Below are positions 37,235 to 47,544 of a stretch of DNA of 64,000 nucleotides, piece by piece; the first letter of the stretch is position 1, and every line of letters begins with the position of its first letter. Location of the stretch: contig NC_083346.1 of the NCBI RefSeq assembly GCF_019175385.1, forward strand, positions 84,768,543-84,832,542, read 5' to 3'. Below the pieces are notes generated by a model. That model made no database searches, was not told the origin of the DNA, and saw nothing but the letters and a program-made list of their open reading frames with translations. This DNA is from Lycium barbarum. Lineage: Eukaryota > Streptophyta > Magnoliopsida > Solanales > Solanaceae. Made by a program: the position numbers and the translations under genes.

Positions 37235-38036
37235 TATCATGGAAGAAGATTTGCATGCCTAAAGCTGAGGGTGGATTAGGATTTAGGTCCTTGTTTGATA
37301 TTTCTAAAGCTTTGTTTGCTAAGCTATGGTGGAGCTATGGTGGAGATTTAGGACTTCAAACTCCTTATGGTCTACCTTTCTGTGAAATAACTACTGTAAG
37401 AAGCTTAAACCAATAAAGGTACAATGGATGGCTGGTTCACAAGTATGGAAAAAGATGTTGGAAGCCAGGGATCAAATGGATCACTTTATTTGGTGGGAAC
37501 CTAGAAGTGGTTCATGTGATATCTGGGAAGATAACTGGACTAGGTTGGGGCCTCTTAGGGAGGTTTCAAGCTCAGATCACAATTTAGAAGAGGTGGCTGA
37601 ACTCATGAACTCAGAAGGTTGGGACTTACAAAAGATGAATGCAGTGTTACCAGAGTAGGTGGTGAATCATGTTAAGTCTGAACTAAGCATAATGGGGCAA
37701 TCAACAGATGCAGATGTACCATGGTGGACCTTAATTAATTCTGGTAAATTTATAGTGAGCAGTGCATGGAACTTAATGAGGCAGTAGGAGCAAAAGTCAT
37801 TGAACTATCAAAGAATATGGAGTAAATGAGTGCTATTCAAAATTTCATTCTTTTTATGGAGGATGTGGAAAGCTAAAATCCTAGTGGATGATGTACTCAA
37901 AAGAATGAATATTTCCATTGTATGAAGATGCAGATGTTGTCTAAATTCACAATCAGAGGAAACAATGCAACATCTTTTCTTAACTGGTAATTGTGCAGCA
38001 GAAGTGTGGCAGTACTATACCACAGCAGCAGGTATC
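37235..38036 (+). pseudogene. LINE middle fragment, linker and zinc finger (zf-RVT)
   Basis: It continues the LINE protein after the gypsy-2 insertion: VSWKKICMPKAEGGLGFRSL (about 37234-37293) is the conserved stretch after the RT domain in plant LINEs. Stops at 37414, 37656 and others break the frame. The Cys/His cluster CRCCLNSQSEETMQHLFLTG (about 37930-37990) is the zf-RVT motif. The frame is cut at 38036 by the solo LTR and resumes at 40605. Confidence 0.85.
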
Positions 38037-38556
38037 TGTTACACTTCGGATATTTCGTATGTGTTGCCTTGCGGATTGGATAAGGTGAGCTTAAGATGAT
38101 TATGAAATCCCTATGAGGTTAAGCAAAGGATTAGATAGCTTGAGGTGCATACAATAAGATTTCGAGGTTCTATGAATATGTGAATTTTAATTTGTTAAAG
38201 GAAGCGGAATGTAAGTCGTATTCGGAAAGGTTCCGCTATGATCGAGCTAATGTTTATGTGATGATGTCTTGAAGGCATGCTATAGAGCCTAATGTATGGT
38301 TAATGAAGTATTAAACAAGTGTTAAGAAGGTTGTATAAGGATTGGAGATCAAACGAAACGACGAGAACAACTTCGGAAAAGCTGTGAGTTCCACGGACCG
38401 TGAAACCTTCCACGGACCGTATATTGGTCCGTGGAATACACAGAAGAGATGATGACTGGCCAGTGGTGAACCATGACCAGTTCCACGAACCGTGAAGTGT
38501 TCCACGAACCATGAAAGTGTCCGTGGAAGTCCCGACGAACTGATTTTCAGTGTTTG

Positions 38557-38562
38557 TATAAA
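38557..38562 (+). promoter_or_regulatory. TATA box of the solo LTR
   Basis: TATAAA about 520 bp into the LTR and directly downstream of the palindrome array, followed by a pyrimidine-rich leader. This is the usual position of a U3 core promoter. Confidence 0.45.
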
Positions 38563-39659
38563 TGGATGCCTTGGGTTCTTTTATTTAATTTTTCATCTTC
38601 CACAAGTGTTGAGAGCTCAAAAACCCTTCTCTAGGCATATTCCACTCAAGTCCAAGAGAACGCAAAGATCAAAGACAAAAAACCAAGTGTTTATGTGTTA
38701 GAAAGCTTCCAAGGGTTAGAGGACCACAAAAGATTCCATTGGAGGAGAACTAGGGGTTGGTTCAAGAGAGGTATTCCAACCCGAAGCTTGTTCCTACAAC
38801 ATATAAGGTAAGTTTTATGGTATTTACATGTTGTTTAAGGTAGTTGAAAGTTGAAATACTTGGATTGTAAAAAGGATATAGAAAATGGGTCTTGAATGTG
38901 AGAATAGTGATGTTTGTGAGTAGTAGCTTGAATTGAGTCGTAATTCTTGATGTGTTGTGAAACTAATATGTTATAAATGACTTTAAGAACATGAGATAGA
39001 CATCGTACGTGAATGAACGTAATCGTGTGATATGACCATGGATATGGGTGATTGGAAGCGAATTGAGAAATATAGATAATGTGGATAAATAGAGACTATT
39101 GTTATGATATTGTGAATGTATTGTTGACGTTTGGGAAGTGGAATTATGATATGGGGGAATGTCTTTTAAACAAAGGAGATGCTGTCCGATTTTCTCTAGC
39201 TTTAGTCGTGTATGCTAGCCGTCGATTTCTAACGATAGTATGACTTTAATGAAGGTAGAAACGTGAGCTTCGGAGGAGAACGTGCAAGTGTAGAATAGTT
39301 GAACAGAAAGGTATGTAAGGCTAACTCTTTCTTTCATAAGGCATGGTTCTTTGGCCAATCATCTAAATCTTCTATAAGTATATGACGTATTCCAAATGAT
39401 TCTATCTTCAAAAGCTACTAAGCTTATGACTCACGATATGTATTACGATTGTACTAAGTTCCTCATACGACGAGTAATCCCATAAGGATAGTGATAACAA
39501 TAATGATAACGATGATAATAACGATGACGATAATGATAGTTATGATGATAGTAAGATGCTTATGAACTATTATGTATGTGTGTCTATGTATGACTATTAT
39601 GAGACCCCGAGCTTATGAGGCCGGGTAGTATATGTATCTATTTACGTAACGCGCGCACA

Positions 39660-39790
39660 CCTCTACAAATGGTACGGATATAACCCTGAAGCCTTAATGG
39701 GGCCAGGTAGATATAACCCTGAAGCCTTGGTAGGGCCAGGTATGTGTAACCTTGAGCCTTGGTTGGCCAAGTAGGTATGAAACACCGAAC
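39660..39790. repeat. Tandem units with AACCCTGAAGCCTTGGTAGG in the solo LTR
   Basis: Three related units (ATAACCCTGAAGCCTTAATG, ATAACCCTGAAGCCTTGGTA, GTAACCTTGAGCCTTGGTTG), each followed by GGCCAGGTA or GGCCAAGTA. The gypsy-1 LTRs have the same array in fewer copies (46530-46600 and 54226-54296). Confidence 0.75.
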
Positions 39791-40604
39791 CTTCGTGGTC
39801 GGGCACGCTATGTAAATGCTATGTATATGCTATGGTTATGTATATGATATAAATATGTTCATGATATGGATATGTACATAATGTGGATACGTATATGGTA
39901 TAAATATGAGTATGAATAAGGATATGTATATGAATACGAGTACGAATGTGAAACAGATACGGATACAGATGTATGTACACAAATACGCGTTAGAAATGGA
40001 AAGTCCCTATGAAAGGCAAGTAAGTGCTTATGACGATGATACTACTGTCTCCCATCTTATTCTATTTCTTATGTTGCTTATTTTTATTCCATATTGATAT
40101 TGATCATGCTTTACATACTCAGTACATTCTTCGTACTGACGTCCTTTTGTTTGTGGACGCTGCGTCATGCCCGCAGGTGCCCAGGGAGACAGATTTGATT
40201 CGTAGCTACATTACTTAGGGACTATATAGCGGAGCTCCATTTGATTCGGCGCTATAGTTTTTGGTATTGATTCTTTTGTGTATATGTTTATGGTATATGA
40301 TATGACATACTCTCCTTAGAGGCTCGTAGACATGCGTATATGGTTAGATATGTTTGTCCTTGTCGGCCTATATTTTGTATATCATTTTGTTAGCCTTGTC
40401 GGCTCATGTACATTGATATGACATATATGCCAAGGATGATATAAAGGTATTGTTGTCCAATGGGACTAGTATGATTGATGAATAGAAATGTATGATTTAA
40501 TATGTGGCTTACCTAGATGTAAGTGTAAGTGTATGATAAGGGGTGCCCGGGTGGGATAGCATCGGGTGCTCGTCGCGGCCCTCCGGTTGGGTCGTGACAG
40601 TATC

Positions 40605-41440
40605 ATAGACCCTCTAATACAGTTACAGCAAGTAGTGGTGAAATGGTGGAATATGAAGTGTGCAGTTAAGTTAAAACTAGTTTTTGAAGCAATGCCATCA
40701 TTCATCTGTTGGCAGTTGTGGAAGAGAAGAAATGCACTGATGAATGGAGCACAATGAGTAAGAGTAAAGTCATCTACTGCATGAATCAGAACATTCACAA
40801 CCTGATAAGTAGCCTATATCTATGGTTGAAGAATGTTCCATATACTTGGCCTCAGATGGTACAACTTTTTGAAGGACTCAATCCTAGATCAGGAAGTCAA
40901 ATGGTACAATGGAGATGCCCAAGTGCAGGGTGGTATAAATGTAATACTGATGGTGCATCAAGGGGTAATCCAGGCCAAAGTTCAGCTGCATTTTGCATTA
41001 GAGATGAAAGAGGTGATCTGATTTATGTTGCTGCTAGAAGATTAAGCAACACAACAAATATATGTGCAGAAGCAACTGCAATTCATGATGGTCTGCAATA
41101 TTGTGTTAATAACCATGTGTTACCTGTGATCATGGAAACTGACTCTCTAGCTATGGTGAACATCATTCAAGGAGACTGGGAAACTCTTTGGAAAGTTAGT
41201 ATTGAGGTGAAAAAGATTAAAGAATGGAGGAAGAGAGGACAAGTCCAATTTGTCCATGTTCTGAGGAAGGGCAATACAATGGCAGATTTTTTAGCTAACA
41301 GTGTGTTCAATTGTGCAGGTACATTAGAAGTTAACAATTTCCAGGAGCTCACACCTACAGGGAAAAGATTGCTAAATATGGATAAATCCATGATGCCTAA
41401 CTTCAGATTCAAAACATACAAGGAAAGGGAACCAGATTGA
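40605..41440 (+). pseudogene. LINE C-terminal RNase H domain
   Basis: Begins in frame with ATCATAGACCCTCTAATACAG (IIDPLIQ), with PSFICWQLWKRRNALMNG typical of the plant LINE linker, then a frame change near 40750. From there the frame is open to 41440. RNase H motifs: WYKCNTDGASRGNPG (first Asp), ICAEATAIHDGL (Glu), METDSLAMV (Asp) and KGNTMADFLAN (Asp), so the acidic quartet is present. This is the RVT_3 type of RNase H carried by many plant L1 elements. The ORF ends KTYKEREPD, followed by about 480 bp of 3' UTR. Confidence 0.88.
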
Positions 41441-41896
41441 AGAAGGATGTTGCACTCTAATTCAAGTTCACTACTTCCTTAGACTGTAATATGAATAGTA
41501 ACTACTAAAACTGGCCTAGCTAGATAGTGGTATTAGCAGTGCTACTGCTCATTCTTCTAGCAGGTTTGGAGTAGGAGTTTACAAGACATGTTATGGTAAT
41601 TAAAGGTAGTGAGTTGGATTCATCCGGGATACACAGGATTATGGTCAGCAGCAGTTTGCATATGCTAATCATGGGGTATGATAACATAGCACCTGGTGAG
41701 AGCTTTGAGGTGTCTGATAGTGTTATCATCCCAGAACAAGAGATCTTGCAACATGAGCATTTAGTTTGCAAAACTATGATTCTAATTACAATTTCTTTAG
41801 CTTAGAGTAGTTCTTTTATAGTTTGTTGCTTTATTCTTCTTTTTTTCCTATCTTTGTACATACTTTGATTTTGGAATAAAACACCACTAGCATTTT

Positions 41897-41945
<49 letters not shown>

Positions 41946-42060
41946 TCGGTTATTTGAAAAATAAATAAATAAATACACATTGATTGTACTCACTACACCA
42001 ATTCTTGTACAATATTTGTCTCCAGATAATATATAAGGGTATCATTCACATTCTAGACTT
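41441..42060. other. LINE 3' UTR and (TA)n(CA)n microsatellite
   Basis: The LINE 3' UTR runs to about 41899 (GGAATAAAACACCACTAGC). It is followed by about 16 AT units (41900-41932) and CA units (to about 41944), then ATCGGTTATTT, the probable 3' TSD end. There is no poly-A tail; the TA/CA tract stands in its place. After 41955 there is plain AT-rich sequence. Confidence 0.6.
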
Positions 42061-42280
42061 CGAGCCTATTTGGATTGGCTTATTTTAAGTGTTCTTTGAC
42101 TTTTAAGCTCTTTTATACCTTTTTGTGATGTTTGAGAAAGATAAAACATGTTTTTTAAACACTTAATTTTAGGCTAAAAAAGTACAAAAATAAGCGAAAA
42201 ACCTAAAATTGGATATTTCCACTTTTACTTTTAATTTATAAGCTATTTTTAAAAAGCAATAAACACCCTCTACTCTTCCC
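42061..42280. mobile_element. Possible degraded MITE related to the one upstream of MTV1
   Basis: CGAGCCTATTTGGATTGGCTTATTTTAAG resembles the TIR and subterminal part of the 14167 MITE (GAGCCCGTTTGGATGCTTAT), and the interior has similar TTTAAGCTC and TTATAAGCT blocks. A matching right TIR is not clear, so this is tentative. Confidence 0.3.
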
Positions 42281-42350
42281 TTTCACACTCTCCAAGCAAC
42301 TTTCTCTCTCCTCGAATAATATGAGAGCTTAATTGAGCTAAATTTCATCA

Positions 42351-43623
42351 GGGTCTATTTGGAAAGCCACCTGGTAATTGGAATTGGTGTAATTACTACC
42401 CTAGTAATTGCACAGCCTAGTATTACACAACATTGTAATTACAATGACCTGTTTGTTTGCCATCACGTAATTACAATGTAATTACAAGTGTATTGTTTTT
42501 TTGCACAAGTGTAATTATACAGTTAGTTTAATTTAAAGATAAATTTTCTTATCAAAAATTTAAAATTAATCTTTGAAAAATATGTGCCTTTATAGATGAT
42601 ATTAAATTGTGTATTTAACAATACATTATTTTTTTAAAGTATATTAATTAATAATCATATATTTTTAACTAATATTGTAACAAATAATCGATATCTATTT
42701 TTCAAATTAATAATATTTTAATTAATTATAAAAATTAAAAGCAGACTTTTTTGTGAGAACATCATGGATTGGATGTTTGACAAAAAAATAATATTTATAA
42801 ATATAATGCCATAACATTATTCAAATGTTCGACTAAAAAAACAAATCTATCAACTGTAAGTGAAAAATAAACAGCATGCCATGTGAAATAACAAATCACT
42901 AGTACTAAAACAAATAAATTAAAATCGAAAATATAACCTAAATCCAAAATTCAAAAAAAAAAAAAAACGCTTAACATAATACTCTTATGCCAAATTCTAG
43001 CATTATATAAGCAAGTTCCAACATAACTTAAGTAAATATAATTTAAAAGAAAGGGAAAATATAAGTCAATATATAACCTCATTCACAACGAAATTCTACT
43101 TTAATAACATCACTCATTATATGCGAAGTTTGTTAATGACTCATTCTTTCTAATACTGAGAGGTTCAGTTTCAAAAATTAGAATAATAACACAGTTATGC
43201 TAAATGAATAAAATAAAAAAATAAAAAAAGACGAGCAATTACATGGAATCACAAGAAGTAAAGGTTGGGAATGAGAAAAAAAGGAATGAAAGATAAATAA
43301 TATAAAAGAAAAATATATTTTAAAAAATAAAAATAATTAAAAAGTAAAGATAAAAAAGAAGTTAAAATAATAGAAATAAAACTAATTTTAAGAAAAAAAT
43401 AAAATAAAACAAAAAAGAAAGAAACTAAGAAGTAACCTTGTAATTACAGGGTGTAATTACACCAAATTTTCAATCCCCTTCCTTTGAGAATTGGAGAGGG
43501 TAATTACACCCTCTCAATTACACAATTTTCACCTAACAAAGTAATTAATTAGTCAAGCAAACATGCCAAACTTTGCAATTACACCCAATTCCAATTACCC
43601 AAGTTGATTTCCAAACAGGCCCC
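42351..43623. mobile_element. Non-autonomous TIR element, about 1.27 kb, TAATTACA-rich ends
   Basis: The left end GGGTCTATTTGGAAAGCC followed by GGTAATTGGAATTGGTGTAA is matched inverted at the right end, which ends GGTGTAATT-type sequence and CCAAACAGGCCCC. The TIRs are about 48 bp at roughly three-quarters identity. Subterminal regions on both sides contain many GTAATTACA/TGTAATTAC motifs (42375-42530 and 43435-43600). The centre is AT-rich without coding capacity. I could not find a convincing TSD, so the superfamily is open. Confidence 0.65.
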
Positions 43624-44406
43624 AAATGATGTGATGAAACTTTATGCAGAAGTTCATAATCTGAGTGAATTTTTCTATGATTTTATCTATTTTTAAATTC
43701 TTGTTCAAGTTTTTCCAATTAAAGTTAGGGTTTCTTACGAGCTTTCCATTGTTTCATCGAGCTATAGTCATTCGATTTCTCATTTCTTTTGCGATTATTC
43801 TTCAACTAGTAACCTTGGCCGCGCTTCTCGCGGTCATGAATTATCATATAAAAAATAACCTTTTTCCAATTATAGAAAATATGTTCAAGATTTTTCTTTA
43901 TTTCAAATCCAGATAGATTAAACTTCAGGTTTTGATCCATTCCATTATTTACAATTAGTTTTCCCATTTTTTCCTTCTAATTTTTCACCACTTAAAAGTT
44001 TTTAGTCTTCTAGAATCGGGGTACTTGAATTTTCGTATAATCTATAAAGATTTATACTATATTTTTTCTTTTTCTTGCAAAGACGGGTAAAGAACGAAAA
44101 AAACTCCAACAAAAAAATTGGTCTCTTTATGTGTGTATATGCAAAATAGAATTTGAAATGTGGTTATTCTTTTATACACTTAATATATGTATCCGAGTAT
44201 AAAATTATCTTTTCGCGAAAATCATTTACACCCTCTAACTTTATTTGAGTATCAAAATTTCCCCTCAATTTTGAACAATATAAAAAGGATGCCTTCATTT
44301 ATGTGCTAAGAACATAAGGGCAAAAAGAAAAAAGACACATACTGCAATGTTAGCTAGCTATTCCGGTTATCATGAATTCATGATGAAAATGTTAGGATGC
44401 CTTCAT
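43624..44406. other. Intergenic, includes 3' flank of the minus-strand exon
   Basis: AT-rich. The part next to 44406 is probably the 3' UTR of the exon 44407-44532. A 16-bp repeat AGGATGCCTTCATTTA occurs at about 44287 and 44395. The 83-codon plus-strand ORF at 43665-43916 is Phe/Leu-rich with no domain that I recognise. Confidence 0.45.
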
Positions 44407-44532
44407 TTACATGTCATCTGGATCTGGATCATCACGATGCTGACTTAAATGATCCTCTTTGGATTGTCGAATGTCGTAGTAGCTCTCCTCGTCATATAAG
44501 AAAGGTACTTTCACCTCTTTCTCAATTCTCCC
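44407..44532 (-). CDS. Terminal exon of an unrecognised gene (41 codons plus stop)
   Basis: On the minus strand a pyrimidine-rich tract and TATTGCAG acceptor (AG at 44533-44534) precede an open frame in phase 0 that reads GRIEKEVKVPFLYDEESYYD, then an acidic tail ending DPDPDDM and stop (44407-44409). The codon pattern, charged composition and good acceptor make it look like a genuine last exon. I do not recognise the family. The upstream intron holds the whole copia/gypsy nest 44630-60277, so earlier exons should lie beyond 60283; a phase-compatible candidate first exon is 61013-61093. If so, the intron is more than 16 kb. It could instead be a gene remnant cut off by the insertion. Confidence 0.5.
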   Translation of the reverse strand, partial: GRIEKEVKVPFLYDEESYYDIRQSKEDHLSQHRDDPDPDDM

Positions 44533-44629
44533 CTGCAATACCAATGCAGAGAAAAAGCAAATGCATAAAATAGCAAGCATATAAAAAAGTAAAAGGAAAT
44601 ATGCATAACAATTATGGAAAGAGTAAAAG

Positions 44630-44856
44630 TGTTAGCAGCGGAATTATTGATTAACAATGAAGAATACCAAATCGATGTTGGGGAGAAAGAAGAGAGAGAA
44701 ATATTATTAATGATATCCCAAAATGAAAGGAAAAATCTTATTACATAATAAGTTGGCCAATTCTCTTATATGAACCCAATACTAACACCACTACCATAAT
44801 ACATAATGGGCTAAGCCCGGTACAAATAATAAAATCAGAAATACATAATATGGTTC
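44630..44856 (-). repeat. copia 3' LTR, larger part
   Basis: The plus strand starts TGTTAGCAGCGGAATTATTG and breaks at GGTTC, the gypsy-1 target. The rest follows at 55036-55068, ending GGAATAATTCCAACA. Confidence 0.92.
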
Positions 44857-45075
44857 TGTTACACCTCGGAAAACTCTTCCGTTGGTACGCAAGTGAATGA
44901 ACTAGCGAAATACGAGTATCGGGTTAATGATGACTTAAGGGCATTTTGGGAAAGAGTTATAACATCCCTTAGATTAGTATTGAAGTGTTAAACAAGTGTT
45001 AAGAAGGTTCCATGAGGATCGGAGATCAAACGAAGTGGCGAAACTAAGTTCAGTGACTGATGAGTTCTACGGCTC

Positions 45076-45393
45076 ATTATACGGACCGTATAATGTTATA
45101 CGGACCGTATAGTGGACCGTAAAACCATCACAGTGAAGGTTGGTTGCTGGTGGAATTTTACGGTCAGTTATACGGACCGTATAAAATTTATACGGACCGT
45201 ATAACGAACCGTCGAATGGTCACAGTGAAAGGTTGCTCACTAGTAACGTTTTACGGTCAGTTATACGGACCGTAAAACTGTTTTACGGACCGTATAACGG
45301 ACCGTCAAGTAGTCACAGTGAAGGGGTGCTGGGCAGACCCATTTCACGGTCTATTATACGGACCGTATAACCATTATACGGACCGTATAATGG
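45076..45393. repeat. Array of ACGGACCGT inverted repeats in the gypsy-1 5' LTR
   Basis: Nine ACGGACCGT cores lie in 318 bp, most extended to TTATACGGACCGTATAA. The first is a perfect inverted repeat with 9-nt arms and a single central base, the last (45371-45393) one with 11-nt arms. They sit in about four higher-order units of 80-93 bp marked by CACAGTGAAGG (45129, 45221, 45314), each with an ACGGTC half-site, two full palindromes and a trailing GGACCGT or GAACCGT. The 3' LTR has the same array at 52772-53089. Confidence 0.92.
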
Positions 45394-46830
45394 AACCCGG
45401 CAGTTCGGTGATGATTTAATAAATAAAGACCAAGTTCATGAAAATCATTTCCACATTTCCTCTCTCTCTCTAAAACATCTCTCTACAACTTTTGTACAAG
45501 TTTTCAAGGGTATTAATCCATCAACCACATTAAACAAGTAAATCCAAGGTAGAAACCCATCAAGGATCATCTAAAGTCAAGAAACCCAAATGGAGAAAGA
45601 CTAGGGTTTTACTCAAAGTGGAGTATTATCAACAAAAGCTTGTCCCTACAACTTCTAAGGTAAGATTCATGATTTGTATATGATGTTTACGGTATGGGAG
45701 AATTAAAATGCATGGATTGTAGAAAACATGGTCCACTAGGACATGAATGATGAATAGTGACATTTTTGAGACATAGTTTGAATTGAATCATGATTGTTGT
45801 TGTATTGTGATATGAGTGTGTTATAAATGACGTTAAGATCATGAAATAAACATTGTATATGGATGAACGAAGTTGGGTGTTGTGACCCTAAATAGGGACA
45901 AATGGAAGTGAATTGAGAATGTGGATAATGTAGATGATTAATGGCCATGGAAATGATATTATAAATGTGTTGTTGACGTTTGGGGTTGAATTATGATATG
46001 GACAAATGTTGTATAGATAAAGGAGATGCTGTCCAATTTTCTCTAGTTCTAGCCATGTGCACTAGTTATCGATACTAATGATAGTATGACCTTAATGAAG
46101 GTAAAAACGTGAGCATCGAAGGAGTACGTGCAAGTGTAGAATAATTCGACAAAGAGGTATGTAAGGCTAACCCTTCTTTCATAAGGCATGGTTCTTTGGC
46201 CAAACTCCTAATCCCTCTATATGAGCATGTTGACTACAAATGTTTCACATTCCGAGCTCATAAGCTCACTATCCTTGATTGGTACTACGAATGCGCTACG
46301 CACCTCAGGTGACGAGTAGGACTACGATATAGAAGTAACAATAACGATAATGATAGTAATGATGATGGTGATAATAATGATGCTAAGAGTGCCTACGGGC
46401 TGTTATGCTCATACGTGCCCCTGAAGGGCTATAATGAAACCCCGAGCTTATAACGCCGGGTAGAATATATGGGTGTGAATATGTATAGAATATGTATACG
46501 ATTTCGAAACGCGCGCACACATCTGCAGATGGTACGGATAACCCTGAAGCCTTGGTAGGGCCAGGTATGAGTAACATTGAGCCTTGGTTGGCCAAGTATG
46601 TATATGAAATACTGATCCAATAAGGTCGGGTACGCTATGTAAATGCCATGTATACGAAATGATTATGTATGTATATATATTGTGTAAAAGAATGTGATGA
46701 GACTATGTATAAGAATACGAATGACGATGTGAGTAAGTAAGCGACATGATGATGATGATATTATTGTCTCCCCTCCTATGCTATTCCATATATTGTTTAT
46801 TATGTTGTATATCAATGTTAATCATGCTTT

Positions 46831-46905
46831 ACATACTCAGTACATTCTTCGTACTGACGTCCTTTTGTTTGTGGACGCTGCGTCATGCCCGCAGGTGCAC
46901 AGGGA
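46831..46905 (+). other. Conserved two-hairpin box of gypsy LTRs
   Basis: ACATACTCAGTACATTCTTC and GTACTGACGTCCTTTTGTTT can fold into CAGTAC/GTACTG (7-nt loop) followed by CGTCC/GGACG (10-nt loop), then CGCTGCGTCATGCCCGCAGG. Versions occur in the LTRs at about 1365, 24440, 32555, 35060, 40112, 54527 and 63700 in the matching orientation. The function is unknown. Confidence 0.7.
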
Positions 46906-47338
46906 GTCAGACTTGACCCATAGCTGCCTATTTGAAGATTTCATAGAGAGCTCCATTTCCTTCGGAGCCATATCTTTTGGGTACTCATTCTTTTGTGTAT
47001 ATAACTATGGGCATAGCGGGGTCCTGTCCCGCTCATGATATGTCATACTCTTAGAGGCTCGTAGTCATGTGTATGTGGGTAGAGATGTTTGGCCATGTCG
47101 GCCTATGTTTTGTATATCTTTTGTTGGCCTCGTCGGCCTTGTATATTTGACATGGCATAGATGCCCATGATATGTTAATTGATGATGATCGTCCAATGGG
47201 ACTAGCTTGATTAATGATTTAAAATGCATGAAATGAATTATGGTTCACCTAGATGTTATGATATGCATGATAACGGGGTGCCCGGGTGGGGTAGCACCGG
47301 GTGCTCATCGTGGCCCCCTAGTCGGGTCGTGACAAAAG

Positions 47339-47350
47339 TGGTATCAGAGC
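47339..47350 (+). other. gypsy-1 primer-binding site, initiator tRNA-Met
   Basis: TGGTATCAGAGC, complementary to the 3' end of plant initiator tRNA-Met, 4 nt (AAAG) after the LTR end. Confidence 0.95.
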
Positions 47351-47544
47351 AGTTGAGTCCTAGGATGTGTCTACGAGCCGTGTCTAGTAGAGTCTTGGTT
47401 ATGGGTGTGTTGCGCGCCACACTTATAAACGAGAAGCTGCGGACATCTTAGGAATATATGACCTTCTTTCTTCATAAGAATCGTGCGATAAAGCTATGAT
47501 GTAAGAAATTCTTGTTCTTAAATCGTGTGTTGTGTATTTCAGAG

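Larger units (their letters stand above)
38037..40599 (+). mobile_element. Solo Ty3/gypsy LTR, 2563 bp, TSD GTATC
   Basis: From TGTTACACTTCGGATATTTC to GGTTGGGTCGTGACA, flanked by GTATC (38032-38036 and 40600-40604). It contains CCACGGACCGTG-type palindromes (38390-38525), a TATA box at 38557-38562, a leader ending ATAAGGTAAG (about 38805-38815), a tandem array (about 39660-39790) and the hairpin box (40112-40185). Removing it restores the LINE sequence. Its closest relatives are the gypsy-1 LTRs. Confidence 0.93.
22955..41926 (+). mobile_element. L1-type LINE, 5'-truncated, interrupted by three nested LTR insertions
   Basis: Three sense segments (22955-23995, 37235-38036, 40605-about 41926) join into about 3.1 kb of one non-LTR retrotransposon, with reverse transcriptase, zinc-finger linker and RNase H in that order. 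The endonuclease and the first part of RT are missing, the usual 5' truncation of target-primed reverse transcription. A probable imperfect TSD flanks it: TATACACACGTCGGTGATTT at 22935-22954 and a copy with extra CA units ending ATCGGTTATTT at 41954. It holds the gypsy element 23996-37229 (with a solo LTR inside that) and the solo LTR 38037-40599. Confidence 0.85.
44857..47334 (+). repeat. gypsy-1 5' LTR
   Basis: From TGTTACACCTCGGAAAACTC to GTCGGGTCGTGACA. Modules in order: terminus, palindrome array (45076-45393), pyrimidine-rich leader (about 45450-45659), donor CTAAG/GTAAGA at 45659/45660, conserved TATGTAAGGCTAACCCTTC (about 46157-46175), tandem AACCCTGAAGCC units (about 46530-46600), hairpin box (46831-46905) and the GCCCGGGTGGGGTAGCACC stem region near the end (about 47280-47303). 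Confidence 0.95.

Noticed and set aside
45736..45948. 70-codon minus-strand ORF that recurs at 53432-53644
   Set aside because: It recurs only because both lie in the two gypsy-1 LTRs. No start context or domain, antisense to the LTR transcript.
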